Assembly (NCBI GenBank): GCA_037127315.1
Contig: JBBBDQ010000332.1
Span: forward strand, 1,050,001-1,114,000
Direction of reading: 5' to 3'
DNA from: Ascarosepion bandense
Lineage: Eukaryota; Mollusca; Cephalopoda; Sepiida; Sepiidae
Length of the DNA stretch: 64,000 nt
The notes under the pieces are model-generated. The model ran no database searches, was not told where the DNA came from, and was given only the letters and a program-made list of their open reading frames with translations. How positions within the stretch are numbered: the stretch's first letter is position 1; each line of letters starts with the position of its first letter. Position numbers and translations under genes: made by a program. Positions 43,833 through 55,760 of the stretch are shown here, in pieces.

Positions 43833-44591
43833 CCATATTTTTATTTCAATTCTCATTTTTTCTTTATTTTCATCATTGTGCCTTTCTTTCTCGTCGTAGC
43901 TTTCTTTTCTTGCCAGCTTTGTCTTTCTTTCTTTCTTTCTTTAACATGATATTTATTTTTAATTCCTTTTTTTATTTTCCTTATCAGCTTTATTTGCATT
44001 CTAGTCCCTTCTTTCTCACTTTCGTTTCTTTTTTTCTTTCTTTGTTTTTCAGCTTCTGCTGCCACGAACAAGTTGCAGTTTTCAAATATTTCACACATCT
44101 CACTAATACGACTGTAGAAGATTTGAAAGATTTAAATAGCAGATTGAGGATTATGGAATTTTTTTTTTATAATCCTGTTTGAGAAGAAAAAAAAACTGTT
44201 AAAAGAGAAAATTAAATAGAAATATGTGACCCACATCCACAAACCCGCACGCGCTAATTCTATCGAACGCCTGTCAAAATATACGTCCTATCACCCTCGC
44301 GAAAGACTCCCAATAATGTCAAACGTACAATGGCAAGCACAATAAAGTATTTCCCTCCTTCTCCTCCTCCTCCTCCTCCTACTACTACTACTTCTATTAT
44401 TATTATTTTGCTGTATTAAGTACAATCAATATTAAAGTTAGTGAGAGGAATGTAAACGAATTGATGGCAAGAATCATAAAAATATGATTGAGGGTGAGGA
44501 AAGTGAAATAAGGATGATGAGCCACACAAAAAAAATCACTGAAGAAAAATAATCAGAAAAAAATTGAAAGCTCTTATCTTTAATAATAATA
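43833..44591. other. Pyrimidine-rich and unannotated DNA
   Basis: CTTT remnants to about 44045; CCT/CTA/TTA trinucleotide run at 44350-44407; otherwise nothing recognised. Confidence 0.55.
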
Positions 44592-45546
44592 CACGTTGAG
44601 TATCCTTTATTCTAAATTCTAAATTACGAAAACCTCCAAAATCCGAAAGTTTTTCAAGTGCCGACATGACTGGCAACAAACAAAAAATTTCAGAAAGCAA
44701 CAATGTTATCCGTAGCCTGATTATTGTGAGTGCACCGTTACAAATAAAATACTGATTTTTTTTTTCCGTTTTTATTACTTTTAACTGTAATCAGAATTCA
44801 TGGTGGGTTTTTATACAAATACTGTACCTGTACAAATTGAAACATTTTAATCAAAACACGACATCGTTGGTAGGAAGTGATAGCTGACCGAATTTTCCTT
44901 CTCACACCCTGACATCATCGATTATGTACCCTTATAGTGAACAAAACAAAACCTATATTTAAAATTTAAATCTGACTCATTGTTAGAAATAAACGGAATT
45001 TTTTCGAATTTATAAACTTTGCTTAACACACACAAAACTTGCGAAATTTCACACCCCGATGCGAAATGTTTGTCGTCAAATGGAAAGGCCAGAATCACAT
45101 CCGGGAGTGAATTCCCAAACGAAATAAAAGACGAGCAAGGACTCAGATAGTTAAGATGAGAAGCAATTAACACGTACCCTTGACAAACATCAAGCGATCG
45201 TTATTATTATTGTCTCTATCTTTCTCTCTCACCTCTCATCTCTCACCTTCTTCATCTTCATCGTTCACCCGTCTACTTGATATCCGCACGGAACCCATTA
45301 AGACTGAGCGAATACTTAAAAAATATTCCTACCCAACAACGAACGCTCATACACACATACCTACATACATTCCTGCCTACGTACACATAAACTCCTTCCA
45401 ACAAGTTACTACTACGAACACTTGATACCCTTAACTTCTTAACTGTTTCTCTTCGAAGGTTTAATTTCTACCAATTAATGTTATTCCTTTCTATCAATAG
45501 ATTTCTATTCAAACATGCAAAACCTTCATCTAGTGTTTGACGTTGC

Positions 45547-45584
<38 letters not shown>

Positions 45585-46520
45585 TTAAAAGTAGTGATCC
45601 TATATTTTGTACACGTACAGAAAGTCAAAAAAAGAAAAATTTTTACTTGAAATCCTAAATTCACAACTGTGAGGATTACAAGACCAGCGTCATTATATGT
45701 TTAAACATTTATTAAATTTTATATATAACTACTTTCAGTCTATATGTACAAGCTGTGTTATGAAATGTAAAGGGTTTCAATCCCTAGCTGCCCCATTTTA
45801 TAGACGCCATATAGAAATTAAACATCCTGTATTCCAAAATAAAATAAAAAAACAACAGAAGCAATTCCGGTTCCAAGAGTTTTGGATAAAAGATTCCCAG
45901 CCTGTAATAACAACTTTTATGCCTGGCAGAAACAAGCCCACCTTATGCCTTAACCTACTGTTACAACACTCGGTATTTCCTAACCGCGTATCAGGATCAG
46001 GGCATTAAACAAATTTCAAAAATTGTCTTATGCGAAGGCAATACGGTAATATTAAAGACTAACTACTAACCACTGCTGCTTACAGAGATGGCTGTTTGGA
46101 CTTAAAATACATTGATTTCAAAACTTTCAAGTCATAATTGTCATTAGCCGTATTCGGTACTGAGAATATGTATAAGTGTTCCCTTGTTGTTATATTACTG
46201 AGCTAGTCGGATCGAACTGTCTGCACAGAATCTTCTATATTCAATTTTGAATTTTAATTAGACTCCCAAGAGGATGTTGTCTCGATTGCCTTAACTTGTT
46301 CGAGTCTAAGCTTAACCGTTATCTTCCCAACATATCCTCATAAACTGTGTCGTTTACAAATTATTCTGTAATTCTCTACCTAGAGTGGCACTTAGGCCTT
46401 GTACAACATTGACATTATTGTTTTAAAAAATTTAAAAACCTGTATTCTAAAATCCGAAAAAAATTTGAAAATCGAAGCACTTCCGGTCCCAAGAATTTCG
46501 GATAGAGAATTCTCAACCTG
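44592..46520. mobile_element. Pogo/Tigger-like DNA transposon remnant
   Basis: Left end CACGTTGAGTATCCTTTATT; the inverse of the right end reads CAGGTTGAGAATTCTCTATC. TA flanks both ends. An extra inverted-repeat block lies inside (45825-45904, also ending CCTG-TA), so an old element may contain, or be followed by, a second one. The diverged repeats have the GTTGAGTATCC ... AATCCGAAA character of pogo/Tigger elements. No transposase frame is recognised; superfamily is inferred. Confidence 0.5.
45557..45582. repeat. TA microsatellite
   Basis: TA units inside the Tigger-like region. Confidence 0.9.
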
Positions 46521-47264
46521 TATAAATAATAATTTAGAGGTAGTTCATTATATAAAAAAATGATGAGGTAACAATATTATCAACTATTTTATTGATTATG
46601 CATATATTAATTTTCATAAAAGTTATTTATCGAAGACAAAAGCTGAATTTCCTATTAAGATGCCGTAAAAACCAGTAAAAATAACCCTAGCTCAAGAATT
46701 CTCGTCTAATTTTAATGAAATTTGGCACTGCATTCGGCAAAGTTCCAAAGTACGATATGCCCCTAAATTGTTTAGGGTATTATGTATCGTTTAGGTTGTA
46801 TATCGAGAACAAACCTTCCTACTTACAAGATTAGAGTTTTGTTATTATATAGACATAGGTGGGGGTGTATCGTCAGTGGTTGTACTTCTGCAGTGAAGCG
46901 GTCGGCCCACCTTTACTCAGGTGAATTAGATGTATAACTGTACTGGTCTATGGCTTATATCAAACTTTTACACATGTTGAAGAGGTCGCATGGTCACAGA
47001 TATGGCCACACCACGGTCAATGGCATTGACCTACCGGTTAAACTGTGATTGAGGGTGGTCGAAATGGTTTCCCAACTTGACCGGTGAAAAGGAATGCCTA
47101 TCCCCAACCAAATAGTACCAAGAGGACATCGTTGAGACGTAAAGCCTGGTCGTAAGAGCTGTGCGTCAAAAGTCAACGACTTTAACAATAGAGGGTTAGG
47201 GTAGCTGAATAAAAAGAGAAGGGGGAAAGGTGTCTATATTTGAAATACAAAAGACCCCGCTTAT
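46521..47264. other. Unannotated DNA
   Basis: Includes a GC-richer patch (46880-47200) not recognised as coding. Confidence 0.45.
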
Positions 47265-47660
47265 GGTGCCTTAAAAAGTTGGGACCTAGTTGCCAGTCTA
47301 GTAGCACGAGTAAATTCGTGTAGAGGAGTAACCAGGGAGATAAGCTCGCCGGAACAGTAATATTTGGATTATTTATATAGAGACACCATATTTATATAGA
47401 GACACCATATTTATATAGAGACACCAGGAGAGATAAGAGTAGCTGAGGTAAAAAAAAAAAAAGAGAAAGGGGCAATATTTGAAAAACAAGAAAACCCCGC
47501 TTATGGTGGATTATAAAAGAAGTATCTCTTGTTGTGGGCACACTTACACCTGTGGGTAAAGACACTGGGAAAATGGTCTGATCGTTGCACAACGCCAGAA
47601 AGAACCAGAATCTACTTGCTACGCTTTATCGTTACAAGAGTCAGGTCAGACCAAAAACTG
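47265..47660 (-). pseudogene. Jockey/CR1-like LINE remnant with 22-bp triplicate
   Basis: GGGACCTAGTTGCCAGTCTA parallels the LINE copies at 54.60 and 62.09 kb (inverse of RLATRS codons). The segment ATTTATATAGAGACACCAT is repeated three times at about 47370-47425, an internal expansion. Confidence 0.5.
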
Positions 47661-48060
47661 GGTTTTTTCTGCCGTGTCTTCACGTTTTAGCATTGTCAGA
47701 ATACAAAAGACTTTACGCGGCCTTGTGGATGATGAATTAGGATTTTTAGGCTGCTGCACCTTTGTAATATATTACCTTGAATGGCAGTGGTAAACAGTTA
47801 CATCCGTTCATCGGAGAGGTCAACAAAGGACAAGGTTGGTTAACAGATATATCCGGCTGTAGATGACATCAATAGAGCGACAAACCGAAAAATCAAAAAT
47901 GCATGGGAGTTTTAGGGTTATATAAAGTCTGTGTATTTTGGTTGAACAGACAGAGAACTCCGGCTGGCTTCCAACTCCCGTCGGCTTCTTTGTGTGCGCG
48001 ACTCTTTCCGGCTGCCCCTCTGCTCTACACAAGCGTCACCGACGAAGGATAAAAATATAA
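47661..48060. other. Unannotated DNA
   Basis: Unique-looking sequence up to the minisatellite, with no recognised feature. Confidence 0.45.
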
Positions 48061-48061
48061 A

Positions 48062-51000
48062 ATTATCAGCAATAGAAGTTCTAGCAGGAGTGAAAATCGC
48101 AGGAGTAAAAATACCAAAACTGTTGGTTACAGCAGTTAGGATATGCCAGTAGTAGAAGTCAGAGTAGTAAGAGATGCAGAACTAGAAAGCATAGAAGAAG
48201 AGGCTTTAGAAAAATCAGCAGTAGAAAATCTACAGTGGAATTAGCAGGAGTAGAAGCTCCAGCAGTAGAAGCCGTCATAGTTGTAGAGTCTTCAGAAAAA
48301 CCGGTAAGAGGAAAAGATGCAGCGAAATTAGCAGCAGTAGAAATTGCAGCAATAAAAGTTCTTATAGATGTAGCGTCTTTAAGCAGATCAGCAGTGGGGG
48401 GGAAAGCAGTGGAGTTAGCAGCAGTAAAAACAGTAGCAATAGATGTCGTAATAGATGTGACATCTTTGGGAAGGACAGTAGTAGGAAAAGAAGCAGTGGA
48501 ATAAGCAACAGTACAAAACGGTAGCAATAGAAGTTGTAATAAATATGGCGTCATTAGGAAGAGCAGCAGTAGGAAAGAAGCAGTGGAATTAGCAACAGAA
48601 GAAACTGCAGCAACATAAGAAGTTGTAATAGATATGACGTCTTTAAGAAGAGCAGCACTAGGAAAAGAAGCAGTGGAATTCGCAGCAGTAGAAACTGCAG
48701 CAGTAAAAGTCGTAATAGATGTAGCGTCTTTAGAAAAAGCAGCAGTAGAAAAGAAACAGTGGAATTAGCCACAGTAGAAACTGCAGCAGTAGATATCAGT
48801 AGAAGCAGAGTCTTTAGGAAAAGCAGCAGTAGGAAAAGAAGCAGGTGAATGATCAGCAGCAGAGGCAGCAGCAGTAAAAGACATCATGGATGTAACGTAT
48901 TTAGGAAGACGGGTAGTGGTAAATGATGCAGTGGAATTAGCAGCAGTAGAAACTGCAGCTGTAGAAGTCTTAATTTATATAGCGTCTTTAGGAAGATCAG
49001 CAGTAGGAAATGGTAGTGGAGATAGCAGCAGTAGAAACTGCAGCAGTAGAAGTCTGAATTTAGTAGCGTCTTTAGGAAGATCAGCAGTAGGAAAATGGTA
49101 GTGGAGATAGCAGCAGTAGAAACTGCAGCAGTAGAAGTCTTAATTTATGTAGCGTCTTTAGGAAGATCAGCAGTAGGAAAATGGTAGAGATAGCAGCAGT
49201 AGAAACTGCAGCAGAAGTCTTAATTTATGTAGCGTCTTTAGGAAGATCAGCAGTAGGAAAATGGTAGTGGAGATAGCAGCAGTAGAAACTGCAGCAGTAG
49301 AAGTCTTAATTTATATAGCGTCTTTAGGAAGATCAGCAGTAGGAAAATGGTAGGAGATAGCAGCAGTAGAAACTGCAGCAGTAGAAGTCTTGTTCTATGT
49401 AGCGTTGTTCTTAGGAAGATCAGCAGTAGGAAAATGGTAGGGAGATAGTAAAAGCAGTAGAAACTGCAGCAGTAGAAGTCTTAATTTATGTAGCGTCTTT
49501 AGGAAGATCAGCAGTAGGAAAATGGTAGAGATAGCAGCAGTAGAAACTGCAGCAGTAGAAGTCTTAATTTATGTAGCGTCTTTAGGAAGATCAGCAGTAG
49601 GAAAATGGTAGTGGAGATAGCAGCAGTAGAAACTGCAGCAGTAGAAGTCTTAATTATATAGCGTCTTTAGGAAGATCAGCAGTAGGAAAATGGTAGTGGA
49701 GATAGCAGCAGTAGAAACTGCAGCAGTAGAAGTCTTAATTTATGTAGCGTCTTTAGGAAGATCAGCAGTAGAAAAATGGTAGGGGAGATAGCAGTAGAAA
49801 CTGCAGCAGTAGAAGTCTTAATTTATGTAGCGTCTTTAGGAAGATCAGCAGTAGAAAATGAGGGAGATAGCAGCAGTAGAAACTGCAGCAGAAGTCTTAA
49901 TTTATATAGCGTCTTTAGGAAGATCAGCAGTAGGAAAATGGTAGTGGAGATAGCAGTAGAAACAGCAGCAGTAGAAGTCTTAATTTATGTAGCGTCTTTA
50001 GGAAGATCAGCAGTAGGAAAATGGTAGGAGATAGCAGCAGTAGAAACTGCAGCAGTAGAAGTCTTAATTTATGTAGCTGTCTTTAGAAGATCAGCAGTAG
50101 GAAAATGCAGGTGGAGATAGCAGCAGTAGAAACTGCAGCAGTAGAAGTCTTAATTTATGCAGTCTTAGGAAGATCAGCAGTAGGAAAATGGTAGTGGAGA
50201 TAGCAGCAGTAGAAACTGCAGCAGTAGAAGTCTTAACTTGCGTAGCGTCTTTAGGAAGATCAGCAGTAGAAAAATGGTAGGGGAGATAGCAGAGAAACTG
50301 CAGCAGTAGAAGTCTTAATTTATGTAGCGTCTTTAGGAAGATCAGCAGTAGAAAAATGGTAGGAGATACAGTAGAAACTGCAGCAGTAGAAGTCTTAATT
50401 TATGTGAAGCGTCTTTTGTGAAGATCAGCAGTAGAAAAATGGTGTGAGATAGCAGCAGTAGAAACTGCAGCAGTAGAAGTCTTAATTTATGTAGCGTCTT
50501 TAAGAAGATCAGCAGTAGAAAAATGGTAGTGTAGATAGCAGCAGTAGAAACTGCAGCAGTAGAAGTCTTAATTTATGTAGCGTCTTTAGGAAGATCAGCA
50601 GTAGAAAAATGGTAGTGGAGATAGCAGCAGTAGAAACTGCAGCAGTAGAAGTCTTAATTTATGTAGCGTCTTTAGGAAGATCAGCAGTAGAAAAATGGTA
50701 GTGGAGATAGCAGCAGTAGAAACAGCAGCAGTAGAAGTCTTAATTTATGTAGCGTCTTTAGGAAGATCAGCAGTAGAAAAATGGTAGTGGAGATAGCAGC
50801 AGTAGAAACTGCAGCAGTAGAAGTCTTAATTTATGTAGCGTCTTCAGGAAGATCAGCAGTAGGAAAATGGTAGTGGAGATAGCAGCAGTAGAAACTGCAG
50901 CAACAGAAAGAAGTTGTTATAGATATGGCGTCTTTGGGAAGAGCAGTAATAGGAAAAGAAGCAATGGAATTAGCAACAGTAGAAACTGCAGCAGTAAAAT

Positions 51001-51350
51001 TCGTAATATATGTAGCGTCTTTAGAAAGAGCAGCAACAGGATAAGATGCAGTGGAATTAGCAGCAGTAGAAGCTGCAGCAGTAGAAGCTGCAGCAGTAAA
51101 AGTCGTTATAGATGTGGCGCCTTTAGAAAAAGTAGCAGTAAGGAAAGAATCATTTGAATTAACAGCAGTAGAAACTGAAAAAGTAGAAGTCGTTATAGAT
51201 TTGACGTCTTTAAGAAAAGCAGCAGTAGGACAAGAAGCATTTAAATTAGCAGCAGTAGAAACTGCAGCAGTAGAAAGAACAACAGTATAAGCTGCAGCCG
51301 TATAATTAGCAGTAGTAAAAGGAACTGCAGTAAAAATAGCACCAGTAGAA
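48062..51350. repeat. 86/87-bp minisatellite, about 34 units, codon-phased edges
   Basis: A 3.3-kb tandem array is built on GCAGCAGTAGAAACTGCAGC and TAGCGTCTTTAGGAAGATC. At the left edge (48288-48984) successive units are 87, 87, 88, 89, 87, 84, 87 and 87 bases apart; the 88 and 89 shifts together restore phase. At the right edge they are 90, 87, 102 and 87. The centre (49.0-50.84 kb) is a homogenised unit near 86 bases with indels and in-frame stops. Plus-strand edge frames read a 29-residue Ala/Val/Glu repeat (VELAAVETAAVEVVID); minus-strand frames read a Ser/Thr/Ala/Pro mucin-like repeat (131 codons at 48159-48554). Whether either was ever translated is unknown. Confidence 0.9.
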
Positions 51351-51518
51351 AAAATGAAAAAAATCTAAATGCAAGAAAATTTAAAATAAAAAGTTTTTTG
51401 ATGAAATCTTCACAAGAAGGCGATAATCATGGCCGAGCTTATCAGATTGATCCTGGCCGCGTAATATTTTTTTCAAATCTTGTTTAATTTTAAATCCTAT
51501 TTAATGTCGACGTTATTT

Positions 51519-51559
<41 letters not shown>

Positions 51560-52240
51560 TTTATCCTATCGAAATATTGACAACTACAATCTCGGATTTT
51601 TTTTCTGTCTCCTTTCTAATTTTTGTTTTTATTTAAAAGCGTTTATTCTTTATCACAGACATTTTTTTCTTTTGTTATTTTGTTTGTTTTTACCACTTTT
51701 TCCTTCGTTTCTTCACCTCCATTCTCAAAACTTATTCCAACAGATGGCAAATTTGAATGGCAATTACTAATACCAAAATAAAATAACCCCCAATAACAAA
51801 GCAAAATAAATATCTAAAATGTCTTGTTGGAAATAAAAAAAAAAATTAAAACAAAAAATATTAAAATAAATTGTAAAAAGAACAAGACAGAATGAAAGCC
51901 GGCCATTAACAAAATAGAAAAAATAGGGGACTTAAAAAAACAACGGTTGAATGTCTGAAATATTGAGAAAGGCAGACTTGCAAAACGTTTCATGTTAAGT
52001 AAATTGGAGATTCTTGTGGCGATAGAACTTTTGTGCGTTTTAGAAACTCCAAAAGAAGATGGTAAAATAAAAGTGAACAGATTGGAACGAGAGATATAGG
52101 AAAGAGAACGAATGTAGTAAGAAACGGATTGAAATGTCGAAAGCGCACAGACACGAAGATCGAAGACAATTTGAAATTAAAAATAAAAAACAATTGGTGA
52201 TTTTACAAGAAAGTGATAAAAATGAATGTAAGAAAATGCG
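51351..52240. other. Unannotated AT-rich DNA with CT run
   Basis: CT microsatellite at 51527-51553 and A-rich segments; no gene recognised. Confidence 0.5.
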
Positions 52241-52573
52241 AGAAACGAGAAGTCAGTCAGTTGAGTGCCATAAGTGATACACGCTTGGGCGATCATTTCA
52301 TATCTCTGTCGAGACATGAATGACTGGGCAGAAGATTATCCAGCAGTAGGTTGCCATTGTTTTCTGCGGTAGACTAGTTGCCGACCAAGGCTATAGAACC
52401 CAATCTGTCCTGGATTTAACCCATAACTGGAAGGAATAGGCGGATTAATACCTTTCCCAAGGGTATTTGCGCGTAAGTGAATGCAATGAATTCAGCTGGA
52501 ATTCGAACGCTGCTCCCCGATTTCTCGTTCCGAGCCGATATCCAATGCACCACAACGCACATCGAAACGAGAA
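52238..52573 (-). mobile_element. SINE-A copy 10 with 11-bp target duplication
   Basis: Full-length-looking. The tail CAGTCAGTTGAGTGCCATAAG is at the left and the head at the right. GAAACGAGAAG appears at both borders, a clean target duplication typical of LINE-driven insertion. Confidence 0.92.
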
Positions 52574-52965
52574 GACATTCCAAAAATATGAAAAAAAAGA
52601 AAATAAAAGAAAATAAAAGAAAAGAGATGAAAAAAAAAAAAAACAATAAAGAAAGATATTTTTTGCCAGGATCTATCTTACTGATATGTCCCGAAAAGGG
52701 ATATATATCAATACGAGGTAGTAAAGTGATTTAGGCAAATGTAACCGGGTAGGTCAATCTAGTACGTAGACGTAAACTTAGTACGCAATATCCTGAGACA
52801 TAGGCGTAGTCAGTAGACCGCTGGTGGAAAGATCTCTAGGCCAATCTCACTCACTTCCTCTGGCTTCGTCTGACTTTATGGCTGATACCAGCCAATCACA
52901 TTCCAGTGCGGGGGAACCAAGGTGTATACATATTCATTACCTATTCATTACATCTAATCTAAACT
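52574..52965. other. Unannotated DNA
   Basis: A-rich to about 52650; then unrecognised. Confidence 0.45.
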
Positions 52966-52967
52966 TA

Positions 52968-53291
52968 TCGCCCGGTTCACACTCCACCCACGTCTATTGA
53001 ACAGGTGAAGAGGCTCATCCCTTGTTTCCTGTTTAGGATGCGGTTTCCGGTTTTCTTTTTTCCAATCATCTCACTTTTTTTTTCTTTTTTTTTTTCAATT
53101 GGAGTAGGTAGACTAAACAATCAACCGGTTCACACTCCACCCACGTCTATTGAACAAGTGAAGAGGCTCATCCCTTGTTCCCTGTTTAGGATGTGTTTTC
53201 CAGCTTACTCTTTTCCGGTCTTTTCACTATTATGTAGCCCCCTGCACATCAGTGGCGTTACCACCTTGCTCGGGGTGATATGATTAAAAAA
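52968..53291 (+). mobile_element. Element B, two units plus tail
   Basis: Units from 52968 (CGCCCGGTTCACACTCCACC) and about 53125; the second is joined to TATGTAGCCCCCTGCACATC ... GGGGTGATATGATT and poly(A) that abuts a Helitron fragment. Confidence 0.85.
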
Positions 53292-53307
53292 AAAATAAAT
53301 GGAACTT

Positions 53308-53354
<47 letters not shown>

Positions 53355-53612
53355 GTTACCTATAGACTCCGAAATGGTTGAACCGATTTTCTTGAAAATT
53401 TACACAGTTGTACTATGAGCATCTGCGAGTGTTCTTGGCTAGGTTTGCGTCGATGTACCCCCGATAAATATCGAAAATCGATAATCGAAAAAATCGGGTT
53501 ATAGAAGGAGCGGTCCAATTTTAATCAAATTTGATACACTCATAGACAAAGACATAAGAAACGATATTCAGAATTTTCAATGTTGTAGTTCTTACAATAG
53601 TGCAGAAAATCG

Positions 53613-53622
<10 letters not shown>
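53292..53622 (+). mobile_element. Helitron 5' part, truncated at both ends
   Basis: ATAAATGGAACTTTGTCTG, a GT run, CCGAAATGGTTGAACCG ... CAGAAAATCGATAAT match the first half of the 32.7-kb Helitron. The TCTAAAC start and the 3' half are missing; a TA array follows. Confidence 0.8.
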
Positions 53623-53665
<43 letters not shown>

Positions 53666-53706
53666 GATCTGTTTCGCCGTATCACAGCTCATCACTACAG
53701 TTAAAC
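53620..53706 (-). mobile_element. TA array and SINE-C tail fragment
   Basis: TA (53620-53663) then GATCTGTTTCGCCGTATCAC, the inverse of the SINE-C tail. Confidence 0.7.
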
Positions 53707-53719
53707 TCCGATTGCTTTT

Positions 53720-53929
53720 TCAGTGAAATGAATTAGAGCGCTCTAGCTATTGGGCGCGTATAATGATATGCGCTAAAATGTCTGCCTACTTCCACCGAAC
53801 GCCCATAGCCCAGGAGTAGAGTCGCCGAATGACGCCATTTTGGCCGGGTTTCAATCCTGGGTAAAAAAGCAATCGGAGTCTAACCGTAATGATGAGCTGT
53901 GATACGGCGAAACAGATCTGTCTGCGGAT

Positions 53930-53971
<42 letters not shown>
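53720..53971 (+). mobile_element. SINE-C copy 6 plus TA array
   Basis: Leader GAGCGCTCTAGCTATTGGGC, box A region CATAGCCCAGGAGTAGAGTC, box-B-like GGGTTTCAATCCTGGG, tail GGCGAAACAGATCTGTCTGC, then TA (53933-53971). Confidence 0.82.
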
Positions 53972-53975
<4 letters not shown>

Positions 53976-54039
53976 AAGTATTAACAACGTTCAAAATATT
54001 AATTTAAAACAGTACTCAATATAAAAATATAGCAATTAA

Positions 54040-54245
54040 TATATAAGTTATAGTTTAGAGCATGTACAAATTATAATTTACTACAAATGTACATTTTGTT
54101 TCAACATCGAAAAAACAGTGTCTCGCCATGTAGTTAATAATGATGGTACCATCATTATTGATGACACATTGTTTTTACGACGTCGAAACGAAATGTACAT
54201 TTTTGTAACAAATTATAATTTGTCCATGTTCTAAACTATATTTCA
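54040..54245. mobile_element. Palindromic MITE-like element
   Basis: Arms (TATAGTTTAGAGCATG ... / inverse TATAGTTTAGAACATGG ...) extend inward through CAAATTATAATTT and AATGTACATTT to a perfect 24-bp palindrome at 54136-54159 centred on GGTACC. The whole can fold into one hairpin of about 95 bp per arm. No coding content. Confidence 0.7.
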
Positions 54246-54289
54246 TAATGTATATATATATTGTTCAAAATTTTCTACATTTGTAGCGT

Positions 54290-54314
54290 TTATATATATA
54301 TATATATATATATA
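54290..54314. repeat. TA microsatellite
   Basis: About 12 TA units. Confidence 0.9.
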
Positions 54315-54317
54315 TTG

Positions 54318-54870
54318 TTCAGCGGGAGGAAGAGAAAGGGCAAGAGACGGATATGAACACAGGAGTGAAGACAGTTACGAAGGTTGAGAGAAAGGAAAAG
54401 GACAAGATACACGGGGTGTTGTGCAAAGCGCTGAAGTTAAGTGGATAAGTGATGAGAATTGGCTTTGCATTTAAATTCTTGGAGGTTATAGCCGTCAGGA
54501 AAGCAAGTATATGGAAGGGAGTTCCAAAGGCGGGAAGCGCGAGAAAAGAAGCTGTTGGAGTAGAATTTTAGCTTGCATTTGGTTGACCTAACTGTAAAAT
54601 GGTGGGACTTTGATGCCAGTCTGGTTACCGGAGTAAATTCTTGCGGAGGGAGCACCAGTGACCTAAGTTCGTCAGAGCAGAAGCCATGAAAATATTTATA
54701 GAAGAGACAGAGAAAAGCCACGTCCCGCCTATGAGAAAGTGGTTAGAGTCGTGCAGCCAGATCGGGGCCAATCACATTATAGATTCTCCTTTGGAGCCTG
54801 TCGAGAACACTGAGACGAACAGCAGGGGTAACTGACCAGATATGCCTGCGTAAAGACTTATAAAAATAGG
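54318..54870 (-). pseudogene. Jockey/CR1-like LINE C-terminal fragment
   Basis: The minus-strand frame (54437-54721) reads LCLFYKYFHGFCSDELRS ... LASKSHHFTV ... YSNSFFSRASRLWNSLP ... FPDGYNLQEFK, the C-terminus of a jockey/CR1-type ORF2. Upstream pieces (SGQLPLLFVSVFSTGSKG, 54772-54870) continue in other frames with stops. The RT palm and the 5' part are absent; it ends without the poly(A) tail. Confidence 0.78.
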
Positions 54871-54875
54871 ATATC

Positions 54876-55062
54876 TACCACAGCTTGTCAATGTGGCTAG
54901 ACATCTCATTGCTTCCAGTCGGGATTGAAACTGGAACAATTTGGTATTCTGTCGGTACACGGCTGAAAGAGGAGTAAATTTTAACATGTATACTCATGCC
55001 AGCAGCCACGAAAACTCAATTCTTCACTAAGGAGTAACGCGTAAATCGCAGAAACGGCAACA
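54876..55062 (-). mobile_element. SINE-C copy 7
   Basis: Core with CGGGATTGAAACTGG (inverse box B) and leader (inverse of GCGATTTACGCG ... ATTGAGTTTTCG); the 3' tail is truncated. Confidence 0.72.
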
Positions 55063-55513
55063 ATTTTTAAAATCCCCCCCTCTAGAGAGCTCAGTCGGAT
55101 AAAGAGAGCATAATTAGTCATACACATTAACATATTGCGCTGCAATCGGACGTCTAACCGTACTGATGAGCTGAGATACAGCAAAAGTGGACTGTCTGCG
55201 GATGACTATTTACGCTCTCACACGCCGATTATGCACTCTGGGGAAATGGTCGACTTTAAAAACAGTAGCTACTCACCTCTATTTATGCATCGTTCTTCAG
55301 CTATGAATTGAACACTCTGGGCTACTGGCATTTCTTTACTTTGTGTATACAACACGCTAAACTATGCTTTCCTCCACTGTGCGCCGATAGTTCATAGTAC
55401 AATCTCCGTCTGATGTCAAATCGCACGAGTTTCAATCACGGCTGGACGCAGTTCGGATGTCTAACCGTACTGATGAGTTGAGATACTGCGAAGCAAGACT
55501 GCCTGCAGATGGC
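55063..55513 (+). mobile_element. Two partial SINE-C copies and shared leader
   Basis: Partial tail at 55135-55210 (ATGAGCTGAGATACAGC). Leader at 55211-55335 matching 12776-12890. Another core and tail at 55372-55513 with GAGTTTCAATCACGGC and AGATACTGCGAAGCAAGAC. Confidence 0.7.
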
Positions 55514-55647
55514 TATATATATAAATATATATATGTGTGTGTGTGTGTGTTAACATGTGTGCATGAACAATATTTTAAATAAATGTGTATGAATGTTAGT
55601 AAGATAAAAGTGAACAACAAGTAACAGAGCAAGTAGAAGAGAGTAAG
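55514..55647. other. TA/TG runs and unannotated DNA
   Basis: Short TA run and TG run (55533-55550); otherwise nothing. Confidence 0.6.
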
Positions 55648-55760
55648 AAATATTGAAAGAAATATTGAAAGAAATATTGAAAGAAATACTGAAAGAAATA
55701 TTGAAAGAAATATTGAAAGAAATATTGAAATATTAAAAGAAATACTGAAAGAAATATTGA
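55648..55760. repeat. 12-bp minisatellite
   Basis: AAATATTGAAAG is repeated about eight times with small variants, giving phased Phe/Leu-rich antisense frames that are artefacts. Confidence 0.85.

Noticed and set aside
48062..51350. CRISPR array
   Set aside because: Units are contiguous tandem repeats without unique spacers, in a eukaryotic context.
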